Source of the DNA: JALYXS01 sp051003795
GTDB lineage: Bacteria; Acidobacteriota; Terriglobia; Bryobacterales; Bryobacteraceae
Direction: 5' to 3'
Assembly (NCBI GenBank): GCA_051003795.1
Contig: JBPCKZ010000047.1
Span: 1-39,491, forward strand
DNA length: 39,491 nt
Shown here: piece after piece, positions 30,775-39,363 of the stretch
Layout: each line of letters starts with the position of its first letter
Position numbering within the stretch: the first letter of the stretch is position 1
The notes under the pieces: model-generated
Told to the model about the DNA's origin: nothing
What the model saw: only the letters and a program-made list of their open reading frames with translations
Database searches by the model: none
Position numbers and translations under genes: made by a program

Positions 30775-30963
30775 ATGAAATCGTTATTGATATCGCTGAT
30801 AACCGAAGAGCAGGGTCAGGACCTGGTGGAATACTCGTTGCTGTTGGGTTTCCTCTGCCTGGCTGCCGCGGCGTTGTTCATCGGCGCCGGAGGGAACATT
30901 CAGACCGTTTGGACGGTTGCAAACAACCAATTGAGCACGGCCGCCGTGTCGGCCGGCAGTTAG
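30775..30963 (+). CDS. flp: Flp-type pilin 2
   Basis: A 62-residue paralogue of the preceding pilin, with the same EQG-QDLVEYSLLL processing site at Gly14. The helix differs (GFLCLAAAALFIGAGG in place of AFVALASAALFIGAGT), and the tail has NNQLSTAAVSAGS. It starts at ATG 30775 with AAGGAA upstream. Two adjacent pilins suggest a major and a minor subunit, or recent duplication followed by divergence. The stop lies 9 bases before cpaB. Confidence 0.9.
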   Translation: MKSLLISLITEEQGQDLVEYSLLLGFLCLAAAALFIGAGGNIQTVWTVANNQLSTAAVSAGS

Positions 30964-30972
30964 CCCCCTTCC

Positions 30973-31884
30973 ATGAATAAACGCTTTCTATCGGTTTTGC
31001 TGTTCGCCTTCGTCGTGGCCTGCGCGGCGAGCTTGTTGGTATACCGGCTAGTCGCCTCCCGAATGGAAGCGAACGCCCGGCCGGCCGGCACAAAGTTGCT
31101 GGTGGCCACGCGTGAACTGCCGGTCGGAACGCTTATCAAAGATGTTGACATTGAGATTAGGAATTGGGGCGGAGCGATACCCGCCCAGGCTCTCTTAAAG
31201 CCCGAGGAAGCAATCGGCCGCGGCGTGGTGGCGACGATCGATCAGGGAGAGCCGGTGATGCAGAACCGGCTCGCGACGAAAGGCGCCGGAGCTGGCATGG
31301 CGGCAACGATTCCCATGGGAATGCGGGCCGTCGCGGTCCGTGTCAACGAAGTAGTCGGCCTGGCAGGTTTCGTCATTCCGGGCATGCGCGTGGACGTGCT
31401 CGTCGAGGGTACGCCGCCCGGCGGCGCTCAAAGCGTTTCGGGAAACCTCTCGAAAACGATTCTGCAGAACATCGAGGTGCTTTCGGCGGGGCAGAAGATC
31501 GAGAAAAATAACGACGGCAAGCCGGAATCGGTGGGCGTCGTGAATCTGCTTGTTACCCCGGAGCAGGCTGAAGTCATGAGCCTCGCCAGCAATGAAACGC
31601 GAATTCAACTGGTTCTGCGTAATCCGCTCGATACCAAAGAAACCAAGACTTCGGGTACGGCAACCGCCAATCTGTTTTCCGGGATTGCCTATACGGGGCA
31701 GGCTTTCAGAACGGCCGAGATCAGGCCGGAAGGCGTGAGAGGGCCGGTGCGCGTCAGGGCGGTCCCGGTAGTTCAAACGGTGGCTCGCGCCGCCGAGCGT
31801 CCGAAACCGACCACCACGGTCGAGATGATCCACGGCATGACGAAGACTGAAGAGAAGTTCGAACAACTCTCGGGGAGGCCGTGA
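30973..31884 (+). CDS. cpaB: Flp pilus assembly protein CpaB/RcpC
   Basis: A 303-residue protein with one N-terminal membrane helix (about 5-25) and an SAF domain at about residues 40-105 (LLVATRELPVGTLIKDVDIE, then GRGVVATIDQGEPV). It continues with IPMGMRAVAVRVNEVVGLAGFVIPGMRVDVLV, the RcpC/CpaB core. CpaB lies in the periplasm and associates with the CpaC secretin. Spacing to the second flp is 9 bases. Its stop overlaps the cpaC start. Confidence 0.92.
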   Translation: MNKRFLSVLLFAFVVACAASLLVYRLVASRMEANARPAGTKLLVATRELPVGTLIKDVDIEIRNWGGAIPAQALLKPEEAIGRGVVATIDQGEPVMQNRLATKGAGAGMAATIPMGMRAVAVRVNEVVGLAGFVIPGMRVDVLVEGTPPGGAQSVSGNLSKTILQNIEVLSAGQKIEKNNDGKPESVGVVNLLVTPEQAEVMSLASNETRIQLVLRNPLDTKETKTSGTATANLFSGIAYTGQAFRTAEIRPEGVRGPVRVRAVPVVQTVARAAERPKPTTTVEMIHGMTKTEEKFEQLSGRP

Positions 31885-33566
31885 TGCGGCGTAATTCGGC
31901 GGGGATGCTATTGGTATCCACTGTTTTCTTGATCCATGCGGGCGTTGCCGATTCGAAACACACGCCCGCCTCTCGGGTGCAATACCCGACGCTGGAACAA
32001 CAGCTTGCGAGGCTTCGCCGCCTCGGTTATGGCGAAACGGCGGCTCAGGCCGCGCCGCCGGCCGGGACGCAAGAGGCGCCGGCAACTCCCCAATCGCTTC
32101 CTCAATCGCAACCCGAACCGCAACTCACGCCTCAGGATCTTTCCGTAACGGTCAGCAAATCGCTGGTGCTCGACAGCGCCGTAAATATCCAAAGGGTTTC
32201 CGTGTCTAACGGCGAATTGGCGCAGGCTCTCGCCGTAACTCCGCGCGAAGTGTTGGTGAACGGAAAGGCGCCAGGAGAAACCAGCCTGATCGTTTGGGAA
32301 CAGACCGGAACCAGGCGAATTTACAATCTGCACGTCACCGCCAGCACCGCGAAGCTCGATGGCGTGCGCCGCCAGATCGCGAATGAAATGGCGGGGCAGG
32401 ATATTTCGATCGGCCTGGAAGACGACACCGTCTTCCTGCGCGGAACGGCGAAGGATCTGGTGAACGCCGAACGCGCCATGGCCATGGCAAGCACTCTTGG
32501 AAAAACGGTGAACTTGCTGCGCGTGAATGTGCCGGCGACCGAGTCTCAAATCCTGCTGAAGGTCAGATTCGCAAACGTCGACCGCGCGGCCACATCGGAG
32601 CTCGGGTTCAATTTTCTCAGTACCGGCGCGGGAAACACGCCCGGCCGGATCACCACCCAGGCATTCAGCCCGCCAAGCGTGGCCCAAGTCGCCAAAAACG
32701 CCGAATTCACGCTGACCGACGCGCTGAATATTTTCTTTTTCCGTCCCGATCTCAACCTCGGCGCCACGATCAAGGCTTTGCAAAGCAGAAGCCTGCTCGA
32801 AATCCTCGCGGAGCCGAATCTGCTGACCATTAGCGGAAAAACGGCGAGCTTCCTCGCCGGCGGAGAATTTCCATTCCCCACGCTGCAAGGCGGCGGCGGA
32901 GGCGTCGGTCAGGTCACGATTCAGTTCCGCGAGTTCGGAGTGCGCATTCAATTCCTCCCGAACATAACGCCGCGCGGCACCATCCGGCTGCAGGTCACCC
33001 CCGAGGTCAGCTCGCTCGACTATGCCAACGGCTTGGTGTTCCAGGGCTTTACCGTTCCAGGGCTTGCCACAAGGCGGGTGCAGACGGAAATCGAAATTGA
33101 GAGCGGGCAAAGCTTCGTCATCGGGGGCCTGCTCGATAACCGCGTGACGGAGACCCTGAGCAAGATTCCCGGCTTGGGCTCGATCCCGATGTTTGGAAAG
33201 CTCTTTCAATCGCGTGCGATCAACAAGAACAACACCGAGCTGCTCGTAATGGTTACGGCGGAACTGGTCCGGCCAATTCCAGCCGATCGGCCACTGCCCC
33301 AAGTCAAAATGCCGGAACCGTTTTTGAAGGACACGGCAGCCGGCGCGCCCCGGACGCCGGGACTCGATCAAACCGGCCCAGCTCCGGCGGCCACCGATCG
33401 GGAAACGATTCCGGTCGAAGAGCTTCTCGATATTCAAAAGAAACAGGGCGGCGCCTCGTCGATTCCATCGCCCTCGATGCCACTCCCGGTGCCGGCGGCT
33501 GTTCCCGCCGCGCCCCTGCCGATGCCTCCGGCCACGTCCCCCTCTTCATCGAAGGTCGCCAATTAG
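31884..33566 (+). CDS. cpaC: Outer-membrane secretin CpaC/RcpA
   Basis: A 560-residue secretin from ATG 31884 (TGATG overlap with cpaB; an in-frame GTG at 31881 is possible). A signal peptide is followed by a Gln/Pro-rich spacer, then the pilus N domain (about 90-150: VSVSNGELAQALAVTP, then KAPGETSLIVWEQTG) and a BON-like domain (about 155-215). The secretin core (about 290-470) has LEILAEPNLLTISGKTASF and GGEFPFP, and the terminal motif VIGGLLDNRVTETLSKIPG. A Pro/Ala-rich tail of ~70 residues ends it. It forms the channel through which the Flp pilus leaves. Confidence 0.92.
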   Translation: MRRNSAGMLLVSTVFLIHAGVADSKHTPASRVQYPTLEQQLARLRRLGYGETAAQAAPPAGTQEAPATPQSLPQSQPEPQLTPQDLSVTVSKSLVLDSAVNIQRVSVSNGELAQALAVTPREVLVNGKAPGETSLIVWEQTGTRRIYNLHVTASTAKLDGVRRQIANEMAGQDISIGLEDDTVFLRGTAKDLVNAERAMAMASTLGKTVNLLRVNVPATESQILLKVRFANVDRAATSELGFNFLSTGAGNTPGRITTQAFSPPSVAQVAKNAEFTLTDALNIFFFRPDLNLGATIKALQSRSLLEILAEPNLLTISGKTASFLAGGEFPFPTLQGGGGGVGQVTIQFREFGVRIQFLPNITPRGTIRLQVTPEVSSLDYANGLVFQGFTVPGLATRRVQTEIEIESGQSFVIGGLLDNRVTETLSKIPGLGSIPMFGKLFQSRAINKNNTELLVMVTAELVRPIPADRPLPQVKMPEPFLKDTAAGAPRTPGLDQTGPAPAATDRETIPVEELLDIQKKQGGASSIPSPSMPLPVPAAVPAAPLPMPPATSPSSSKVAN

Positions 33567-33569
33567 CCT

Positions 33570-34775
33570 ATGTACCCGCTGACCATCGGATTGGTAATCG
33601 AGAGCAATAAGCTATGGGAGGAAGTTCAAGGCGCTATCCAGGACTTGCCGGTCCGCGTGCTTATAGAGCAGCAGGAAATCGGACCCTGGCCCGAGTTCCT
33701 GGATAAGATTCAGCGCTTGCGCCCCGATGTCTTGCTTGTCGAAATGGCGCGCGTGCGGGACACCTTTCCCGAAGTCGTGCGGAATATCAAGTCGACGCCT
33801 TCAGCGCCTCAGGTTGTGGCGGTGGATAGTTCGGCGGACCCGGAAACGATTTTGGCGGCCATTCGCGCCGGGGCCAGTGAATTCCTGTATCCTCCGCTCG
33901 CGGCCAGCTTGCGCGACGCCTTCGAGCGCTTGTCGGGCGGGCGCGGAAAGCAGCGCGGCGATTCTCAACATCCGAGCAACACCATCGCATTTTTATCCGC
34001 GAAGGGCGGGTGCGGCGCCACGACAATCGCCTGCCACGTAGCCGTCGAGCTCCAACGGCAAACCAAGCTGGAAGTCCTTTTGGCCGACCTCGACTTGCAT
34101 GCCGGCATGGTCGGTTTCCTCATGAAAGCGAAATCGCCCTACTCCGTGCTCGATGCCGTCAAAAATATTCAGCGCCTCGATCTTAGCTACTGGAAAGCGC
34201 TCGTCTCGAATGGAATTCCAGGCTTGAAAGTAATGGCCGCGCCTTCCACGTTTTCATATGAAGATCCCCCCACCGCGGAACAGATCCGGCATGTGCTGCG
34301 CTTCGTGCGGACGGAGTACGACTGGACGGTTCTCGATCTGGGCCGCAGCCTCAGCCCGTTTTCGCGAGGAGCGCTCGACGATGTCGATCGGACGTTTCTC
34401 GTGACAACCCTCGAAGTACCCGCTTTGCATCAAGTGAAAGGGATCGCGCAGAAGCTCCTCGAAAGCGGCTTCGACCAGAACAAGCTCCATCTGATCCTAA
34501 ACCGGATGCCAAAGGATCCGGAGATCAGCCCGGATGAGCTGGAGAAAATGTTGGGTCTTCCGATTTACGCCACGCTGCCCAACGATTATCCGGGATTGTA
34601 TCAATCCTACGCCGAAGGCACGTTGCTTCCGGCAAACAGCCGGCTGGCGCGTAATTTCGTGAAACTGACGGCCAAAATCGCCGGCATGCCCGAGCACAAA
34701 GAAATGAAGCGGAAGTTCTCATTCTTCGGAAAGGAAAACAGCAATGGCCGCCAACTCCGCCAACTTCCCCAATAA
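33570..34775 (+). CDS. cpaE: Pilus ATPase-like localisation protein CpaE/TadZ
   Basis: A 401-residue protein with an N-terminal receiver-like domain (about 1-120) and a C-terminal MinD-like ATPase domain. The receiver's phosphoacceptor position reads Glu58 (DVLLVEMAR), so it cannot be phosphorylated in the usual way. The deviant Walker A is KGGCGATT (145-152). TadZ/CpaE places the pilus machine at the cell pole. Its 3' end overlaps cpaF by 32 bases. The start is 3 bases after the cpaC stop. Confidence 0.9.
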   Translation: MYPLTIGLVIESNKLWEEVQGAIQDLPVRVLIEQQEIGPWPEFLDKIQRLRPDVLLVEMARVRDTFPEVVRNIKSTPSAPQVVAVDSSADPETILAAIRAGASEFLYPPLAASLRDAFERLSGGRGKQRGDSQHPSNTIAFLSAKGGCGATTIACHVAVELQRQTKLEVLLADLDLHAGMVGFLMKAKSPYSVLDAVKNIQRLDLSYWKALVSNGIPGLKVMAAPSTFSYEDPPTAEQIRHVLRFVRTEYDWTVLDLGRSLSPFSRGALDDVDRTFLVTTLEVPALHQVKGIAQKLLESGFDQNKLHLILNRMPKDPEISPDELEKMLGLPIYATLPNDYPGLYQSYAEGTLLPANSRLARNFVKLTAKIAGMPEHKEMKRKFSFFGKENSNGRQLRQLPQ

Positions 34776-36108
34776 CGTATTCGCCGGAAAGGACAACAGT
34801 TGGGTCACGCGGCTCCTGAACAAGGACGCCTACACGCCCGAATATCAGGAACTGAAGTTCACCATTCATCGCAAGCTGCTCGACCGGATCAATCTGGAGG
34901 CGCTCACGTCGCTCGGCGGAGACCGCGTCCGCATGGAGATCCGGCCCGCGGTGGCGCGCTTGGTGGAAGAGGAGAAAACGCCCCTTAGCCTGGTTGAAAA
35001 AGAGCGCGTCATCGAGGAGGTGCTGAATGAGGTTTTCGGCCTCGGGCCGCTCGAACCGCTTCTCCGGGATTCGACCATCTCGGACATCCTGGTGACCACG
35101 CCGCGGCTGGTTTACGTCGAACGCGCCGGCAAGCTTTATCGCACCCCGGTCGAATTCAAAGACAATGCCCATCTCTTGCGCATTATCGAAAAGGTGGTTT
35201 CGCGAGTTGGCCGCCGCATAGACGAATCGTCGCCCATGGTGGATGCGCGGCTGCCCGACGGATCGCGCGTGAATGCCGTGATTCCGCCCCTTGCCGTCGA
35301 CGGTCCGCTGCTCTCGATCCGCCGCTTCGGCCGCGATCCGCTGCAACCCGCGGATCTGATCCGCAATCTCTCGATGACCGAAGCCATGTGCCAGTTGATC
35401 GAGGCGAGCGTGAAAGCGCGGCTCAATATCATCATTTCGGGCGGAACGGGCGCTGGAAAAACGACTCTGCTGAACGTGCTCTCGGGCTACATTCCGGAAG
35501 ACGAGCGCATCGTCACTATCGAAGATGCCGCCGAATTGCAGTTGCGCCAGGTTCACGTGGCGCGCATGGAAACAAGGCCGCCCAATGTGGAAGGTCAGGG
35601 CGCGGTCCGGCAGCGGGAACTGCTGGTGAACGCCCTGCGCATGCGGCCCGACCGCATTATCGTGGGCGAAGTTCGCGGCGAGGAAGCGCTCGACATGTTG
35701 CAGGCCATGAACACGGGCCACGATGGCTCCCTCACGACGATTCACGCCAACAATCCGCGCGATGCGATCAGCAGGCTTGAGGTCATGGTCGGAATGGCGA
35801 ATGCGAACATCGGCGTACGTTCCATCCGGCAGCAGGTGAGCTCCGCCATCGATCTGTTTATCCAAATTTCGCGCTTTAGCGACGGAACGCGCAAAATTAC
35901 CTATCTGACGGAATGCGTCGGGATGGAGGGCGAGCAGGTCACCACGCAAGACATCTTCGTTTTCGAGAGAAGCGGCTTGACCGCGGACGGCCGCGTTGCC
36001 GGCCGGTTCCGCGCGACGGGTATCCGGCCGAAGTTCTACGAACGTTTGCAGGCCGCGGGAATTCGGCTTCCACCGGCTGCTCTCCAGCCGGATGTAGAGG
36101 TGCGATGA
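34744..36108 (+). CDS. cpaF: Flp pilus secretion ATPase CpaF/TadA
   Basis: A 454-residue hexameric type IV/II-secretion-like ATPase that powers pilus assembly, in the cytoplasm at the inner membrane. Walker A GGTGAGKT is at 233-240. The Asp box and Walker B region (RIVTIEDAAELQL, then RPDRIIVGEVRGEEALDM) follow, and GHDGSLTTIHANNPRDA is the conserved His box. An ATG 34744 start with GGAAAGGAA upstream is preferred. It overlaps cpaE by 32 bases and is followed by tadB after 5 bases. Confidence 0.95.
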   Translation: MAANSANFPNNVFAGKDNSWVTRLLNKDAYTPEYQELKFTIHRKLLDRINLEALTSLGGDRVRMEIRPAVARLVEEEKTPLSLVEKERVIEEVLNEVFGLGPLEPLLRDSTISDILVTTPRLVYVERAGKLYRTPVEFKDNAHLLRIIEKVVSRVGRRIDESSPMVDARLPDGSRVNAVIPPLAVDGPLLSIRRFGRDPLQPADLIRNLSMTEAMCQLIEASVKARLNIIISGGTGAGKTTLLNVLSGYIPEDERIVTIEDAAELQLRQVHVARMETRPPNVEGQGAVRQRELLVNALRMRPDRIIVGEVRGEEALDMLQAMNTGHDGSLTTIHANNPRDAISRLEVMVGMANANIGVRSIRQQVSSAIDLFIQISRFSDGTRKITYLTECVGMEGEQVTTQDIFVFERSGLTADGRVAGRFRATGIRPKFYERLQAAGIRLPPAALQPDVEVR

Positions 36109-36113
36109 ACTAA

Positions 36114-37082
36114 ATGCCGGGCATGCTAATCCTCGTCTTTCTCGTTATTTTCGCTCTGGTCCTGGTAGCCGTCGGCTTCGGGTTGGGCTATCTCGAATCG
36201 CTTCGCAAGAAGCGCGTTCGAGGAATGCTGCAAGGCGTGGAGGCGCCCGAGGAGGTCTCGAGCCCCTATGTCTTGATGAAGGCGCCCGCGGCCGACGACG
36301 TGATCGCCAAACTGCTCGGGCGCTTCAATTTCACGAAAAGAGTGCGAATCCGTTTGGAACAGGCTGGATTGGAGTGGACCGTTGGGAGACTCGCCCTCAC
36401 GATGGGGATTGCCATGGCCATCGGCTTGGCGATCGGGCTGAGAATCCGGGTTCTGGTTCTTCCCTCGTTGAGCGCCGTCGCGCTGGCAACCTTGTTCGGG
36501 ATGGCACCATATTTTTACGTCTTGCGGAAGCGCCGCCAAAGGATGGCGCGATTCGAGGAGCAATTTCCCGAGGCGCTCGATTTTCTCGGCCGGTCCATGC
36601 GGGCGGGCCATGCGTTCTCGATCAGCATGGAACTGCTCTCGACCGACGCGCCCGAGCCGCTAGCCCTCGAATTCCGGAAGGTCTCCAATCAACAACAATT
36701 GGGATCGGGGATGCACGCGGCTCTCCAGAACCTGATTGTCGCCGTCCCGCTCATCGATGTGCGTTTTTTCGTCTCGTCGGTAATGATGCAGCAGGAAACC
36801 GGCGGAAATCTTGGCGAAATTCTTTCCAAGCTCTCTTATGTTATTCGCGAAAGGTTCCGATTGAAGGGGCAGGTGAAGGCGGCAAGCGCGCACGGGCGCA
36901 TCACCGGAATGGTTCTGACTCTCATGCCTGTGGCTCTAATCGTCGTTCTCACGGTGATCGCTCCGGAATACCTGGGCGCTCTGTTGATGGATAACGACGG
37001 CAAGTACATGATTTTGGGATCGATCATAGGCCAGCTCCTGGGCTTCTACTGTATTCGCAAGATTATCAATATAAAGGTTTGA
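36114..37082 (+). CDS. tadB: Pilus inner-membrane protein TadB
   Basis: A 322-residue protein with membrane helices at about 4-24, 90-110, 120-140 and two near the C-terminus, around a T2SS F-type domain. The family pattern is FPEALDFLGRSMRAGHAFSISM, then MMQQETGGNLGEIL near residue 225, which contains the conserved Glu-Thr-Gly-Gly. TadB with TadC forms the platform on which CpaF acts. tadC starts 1 base after the stop. Confidence 0.92.
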   Translation: MPGMLILVFLVIFALVLVAVGFGLGYLESLRKKRVRGMLQGVEAPEEVSSPYVLMKAPAADDVIAKLLGRFNFTKRVRIRLEQAGLEWTVGRLALTMGIAMAIGLAIGLRIRVLVLPSLSAVALATLFGMAPYFYVLRKRRQRMARFEEQFPEALDFLGRSMRAGHAFSISMELLSTDAPEPLALEFRKVSNQQQLGSGMHAALQNLIVAVPLIDVRFFVSSVMMQQETGGNLGEILSKLSYVIRERFRLKGQVKAASAHGRITGMVLTLMPVALIVVLTVIAPEYLGALLMDNDGKYMILGSIIGQLLGFYCIRKIINIKV

Positions 37083-37083
37083 A

Positions 37084-38017
37084 ATGCCGGCTATTTTCAC
37101 GTCCGCCCTGTTGTTTGCCTTCTTGATGGCGGCGATTTCGTATTACGGTTACCGGCGGTACGCGCGGCCTGGACGTGTTTTCGAGCAGCTCGCGAATTCG
37201 ATCGACGCAAGCCCGGTTGCCAACTTAACCAGGCCAACTTCGCGGGCCAAGAATATCCTGCAGATATTCCGGCGAATTGGGGATCGGATTCCCGTTTCGC
37301 CTCTCGATGCAAGTCTCAGGAGGCGTTACCTGATTGCCGCGGGTTATCGGTCGGAGACGTCCGTACAGATCTTCTACGGGATTAAGGTGGTTCTCGCCGT
37401 CAGTCTCTTCCTGGCGGCTTTCTTATTGCGAGGATACATTCACTTTAATTTCATCCTGCGCACGGTACTTATGGCGGCCTCCGCGTTTGCAGGGTATTTC
37501 GGTCCGAACTTGTTTCTGGAGAGGCTGGTGGGGAAGCGGCAGGAAGAGTTGCGATTGGCCCTGCCCGACGCACTCGATTTGATGGTTGTTTGCGTGGAAG
37601 CAGGACTGGCGCTCGATCAGGCAATTTTGAATGTCAGCCGCGAGCTGAAGAGCACCCACCCGGCAATCTGCCAGGAGTTGAGCACCCGTGACACTGGAAA
37701 TTTATGCCGGAAAGCGCCGTGCTGAAGCTTTGCGCAATTTTGCCGATAGAACTGGAGAAGACGAAATCCGGAAATTGGTTGCCATTCTGATTCAAACGGA
37801 CCGGTTCGGCACGAGCATGGGCGATTCGCTGCGGACACAATCGGACTTTCTGCGCACGCGAAGGCGGCAAGACGCGGAAGAACGGGCTGGAAAGGTCGGC
37901 GTGAAGTTGATTTTTCCGATCTTCTTTTTTTCGATGCCTTCGATGCTGGTCGTGGCGGCGGGCCCCGGCATTTTGCAGATCTTCAAAAATCTTTTCCCGC
38001 TGATGAAGCAGTTTTAA
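37084..38017 (+). pseudogene. tadC: Pilus inner-membrane protein TadC, split by a frameshift
   Basis: The N-terminal half runs in frame from ATG 37084 and has the F-domain start (LPDALDLMVVCVEAGLALDQ, then HPAICQELS). It then slips at about 37681-37687 (AGCACCC) and would stop at 37725 with a nonsense tail. The C-terminal half continues in the next frame from 37688 to 38017, with VTLEIYAGKRRAEALR, then LVAILIQTDRFGTSMGDSL and MPSMLVVAAGPGILQ, the proper TadC end. Removing one C from the CCC run restores the protein. All other parts are intact, so it may be an assembly error, a recent mutation or less likely recoding. In isolation the pilus would lack a working TadC. Confidence 0.85.
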
Positions 38018-38093
38018 AGAATATCAAAGCGGCTTTAAAGAAATATAAGACGTCCAAAGCAACGGGAACACTATCCCAAGAGGAGATTTATAT

Positions 38094-38192
38094 ATGGAAA
38101 GCACAATGTTTCAGTCGATTTTGTGGATCGCCGCCGGAATGATTCTGGTCCTGTTTCTGGCCCGCCGCCGCAAACGCAAACTAGTACCTTGA
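38094..38192 (+). CDS. 32-residue single-helix membrane micropeptide in the tad locus
   Basis: A short gene with a strong site (AAGAGGAGA, 38079-38087) 6 bases before ATG 38094, and stop TGA 38190-38192. The product starts MESTMFQSILWIAAG, has one hydrophobic helix of about 15-18 residues, then a basic tail RRRKRKLVP. This is the shape of a type I or tail-anchored membrane peptide. It sits between tadC and the TadE-like gene, whose start is 11 bases downstream. I do not recognise a family. The good ribosome-binding site is the main reason to believe it. Confidence 0.6.
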   Translation: MESTMFQSILWIAAGMILVLFLARRRKRKLVP

Positions 38193-38203
38193 GCCTCGGC
38201 GGT

Positions 38204-38725
38204 ATGAAGTCAGTCGCTTCTGGCATCGCGCCGTCCCTCCCGGTTTGCAGCAACCGGGGTGGCCGGCGCTCATACAAACAACGCGGCTCGCAAGTGGTTG
38301 AGTTCGGGTTGGTGATGGTGCCGTTCTGCGCCTTCGTTTTCTTGTTAATGGACCTCTCCTGGGCGATATTCGTGAAAGCGACGATGCAGTACGCCGTCCG
38401 CGAGGGCGTGCGCTACGCGGTAACCAGCCAAACAATGCCGTCCATGGGCCAAGACGCTTCAATCAAGACGGTGGTGCAGCAAAATGCCATGGGATTTCTA
38501 AACGGTTCAACCGGAGCGGCGGAGATATTCATTCGATACTACACGCCAGACACGCTTGTCGAAACCGCAAGCAATGCGGGCGGAAATCTGGTCGAGGTCT
38601 CCGTCGAAGGATACTCGCTTACCCCGCTCGGGCCGATTCTCCGCAGCGCCGCGCCGCTCATGATGACCGCCCGTTCCTCCGACCGGATGGAAGGATCTCC
38701 GGGCGGAGTCGCGCCCACGCGCTGA
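38204..38725 (+). CDS. TadE-like pseudopilin
   Basis: A 173-residue protein from ATG 38204; the open frame before it crosses the micropeptide. Residues ~33-62 carry RGSQVVEFGLVMVPFCAFVF, the TadE-type N-terminus with prepilin-like Val-Glu-Phe after a short positive segment. A mature beta domain follows. TadE proteins are minor pseudopilins in Flp pilus assembly, processed by the same peptidase. It ends 14 bases before the second TadE-like gene. Confidence 0.82.
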   Translation: MKSVASGIAPSLPVCSNRGGRRSYKQRGSQVVEFGLVMVPFCAFVFLLMDLSWAIFVKATMQYAVREGVRYAVTSQTMPSMGQDASIKTVVQQNAMGFLNGSTGAAEIFIRYYTPDTLVETASNAGGNLVEVSVEGYSLTPLGPILRSAAPLMMTARSSDRMEGSPGGVAPTR

Positions 38726-38739
38726 ACACGCTGAACACA

Positions 38740-39363
38740 ATGAGAGCGCCCAGACCAACCGAGAGCGGAAGCATTTTGGTGGAGTTCGTTCTGTCATCGC
38801 TGTTCTGGGTGCCGCTGCTGATGGGAACATTCGTGGTCGGGCTGAATCTTGTCCGCGCCATTCAGGTAATGCAGATTTGCCGCGACGCCGGCCACATGTT
38901 TGCGTACGGCGTGGATTTCTCGCAAGCCGGAAATCAAAATCTGCTCATCCGGCTAACAAGCGGCCTGAACTTCAGCATCGGCGGCGGCAACGGCGTCGTG
39001 ATTTTTTCCACCCTAAGCGGCATTGGCGCTCTTCAGTGCACGGCGGCGGGATACCAGGCGGATACGGCACACTGCCCGAATATCAACCAGATCGTCTTCA
39101 CGCGCCGCATTGTGGTCGGCAATTCATCCAAGCGCGCAAGCAACTTCGGCACGCCGGGCAGCGGAACGGTGGATGCCAACGGCTACATTGCCGCGTCCTA
39201 CTATCTGACGAATATTTCGGAACGGGCTACCGGTTTTTCGAGTTTACTGCCGCTTGCCGCCGGGCAGCTCGCGTACCTCACGGAAACCTATCTCGCGTCG
39301 CCAGATATCGACTGGACCAACTTTATGACCGGAACGGGAGTGTATGCACGCACAATCTTCTAG
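38740..39363 (+). CDS. Second TadE-like pseudopilin
   Basis: A 207-residue protein. The N-terminus SGSILVEFVLSSLFWVPLL has the prepilin-like Glu after a short leader, as in TadE/TadF. The rest is a soluble domain with two Cys (about 102 and 114) that could form a disulfide. TadE/TadF-type minor pseudopilins often occur in pairs beside TadG. The final gene overlaps its last 20 bases. Confidence 0.75.
   Translation: MRAPRPTESGSILVEFVLSSLFWVPLLMGTFVVGLNLVRAIQVMQICRDAGHMFAYGVDFSQAGNQNLLIRLTSGLNFSIGGGNGVVIFSTLSGIGALQCTAAGYQADTAHCPNINQIVFTRRIVVGNSSKRASNFGTPGSGTVDANGYIAASYYLTNISERATGFSSLLPLAAGQLAYLTETYLASPDIDWTNFMTGTGVYARTIF

Noticed and set aside
31908..33437. Long minus-strand frame (509 codons) opposite cpaC
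   Set aside because: It is antisense to a clear secretin gene, has no family pattern, and reflects GC-rich codon periodicity.
34525..35949. Long minus-strand frame (474 codons) opposite cpaE and cpaF
   Set aside because: Antisense shadow of two well-supported ATPase genes; no recognisable domain.
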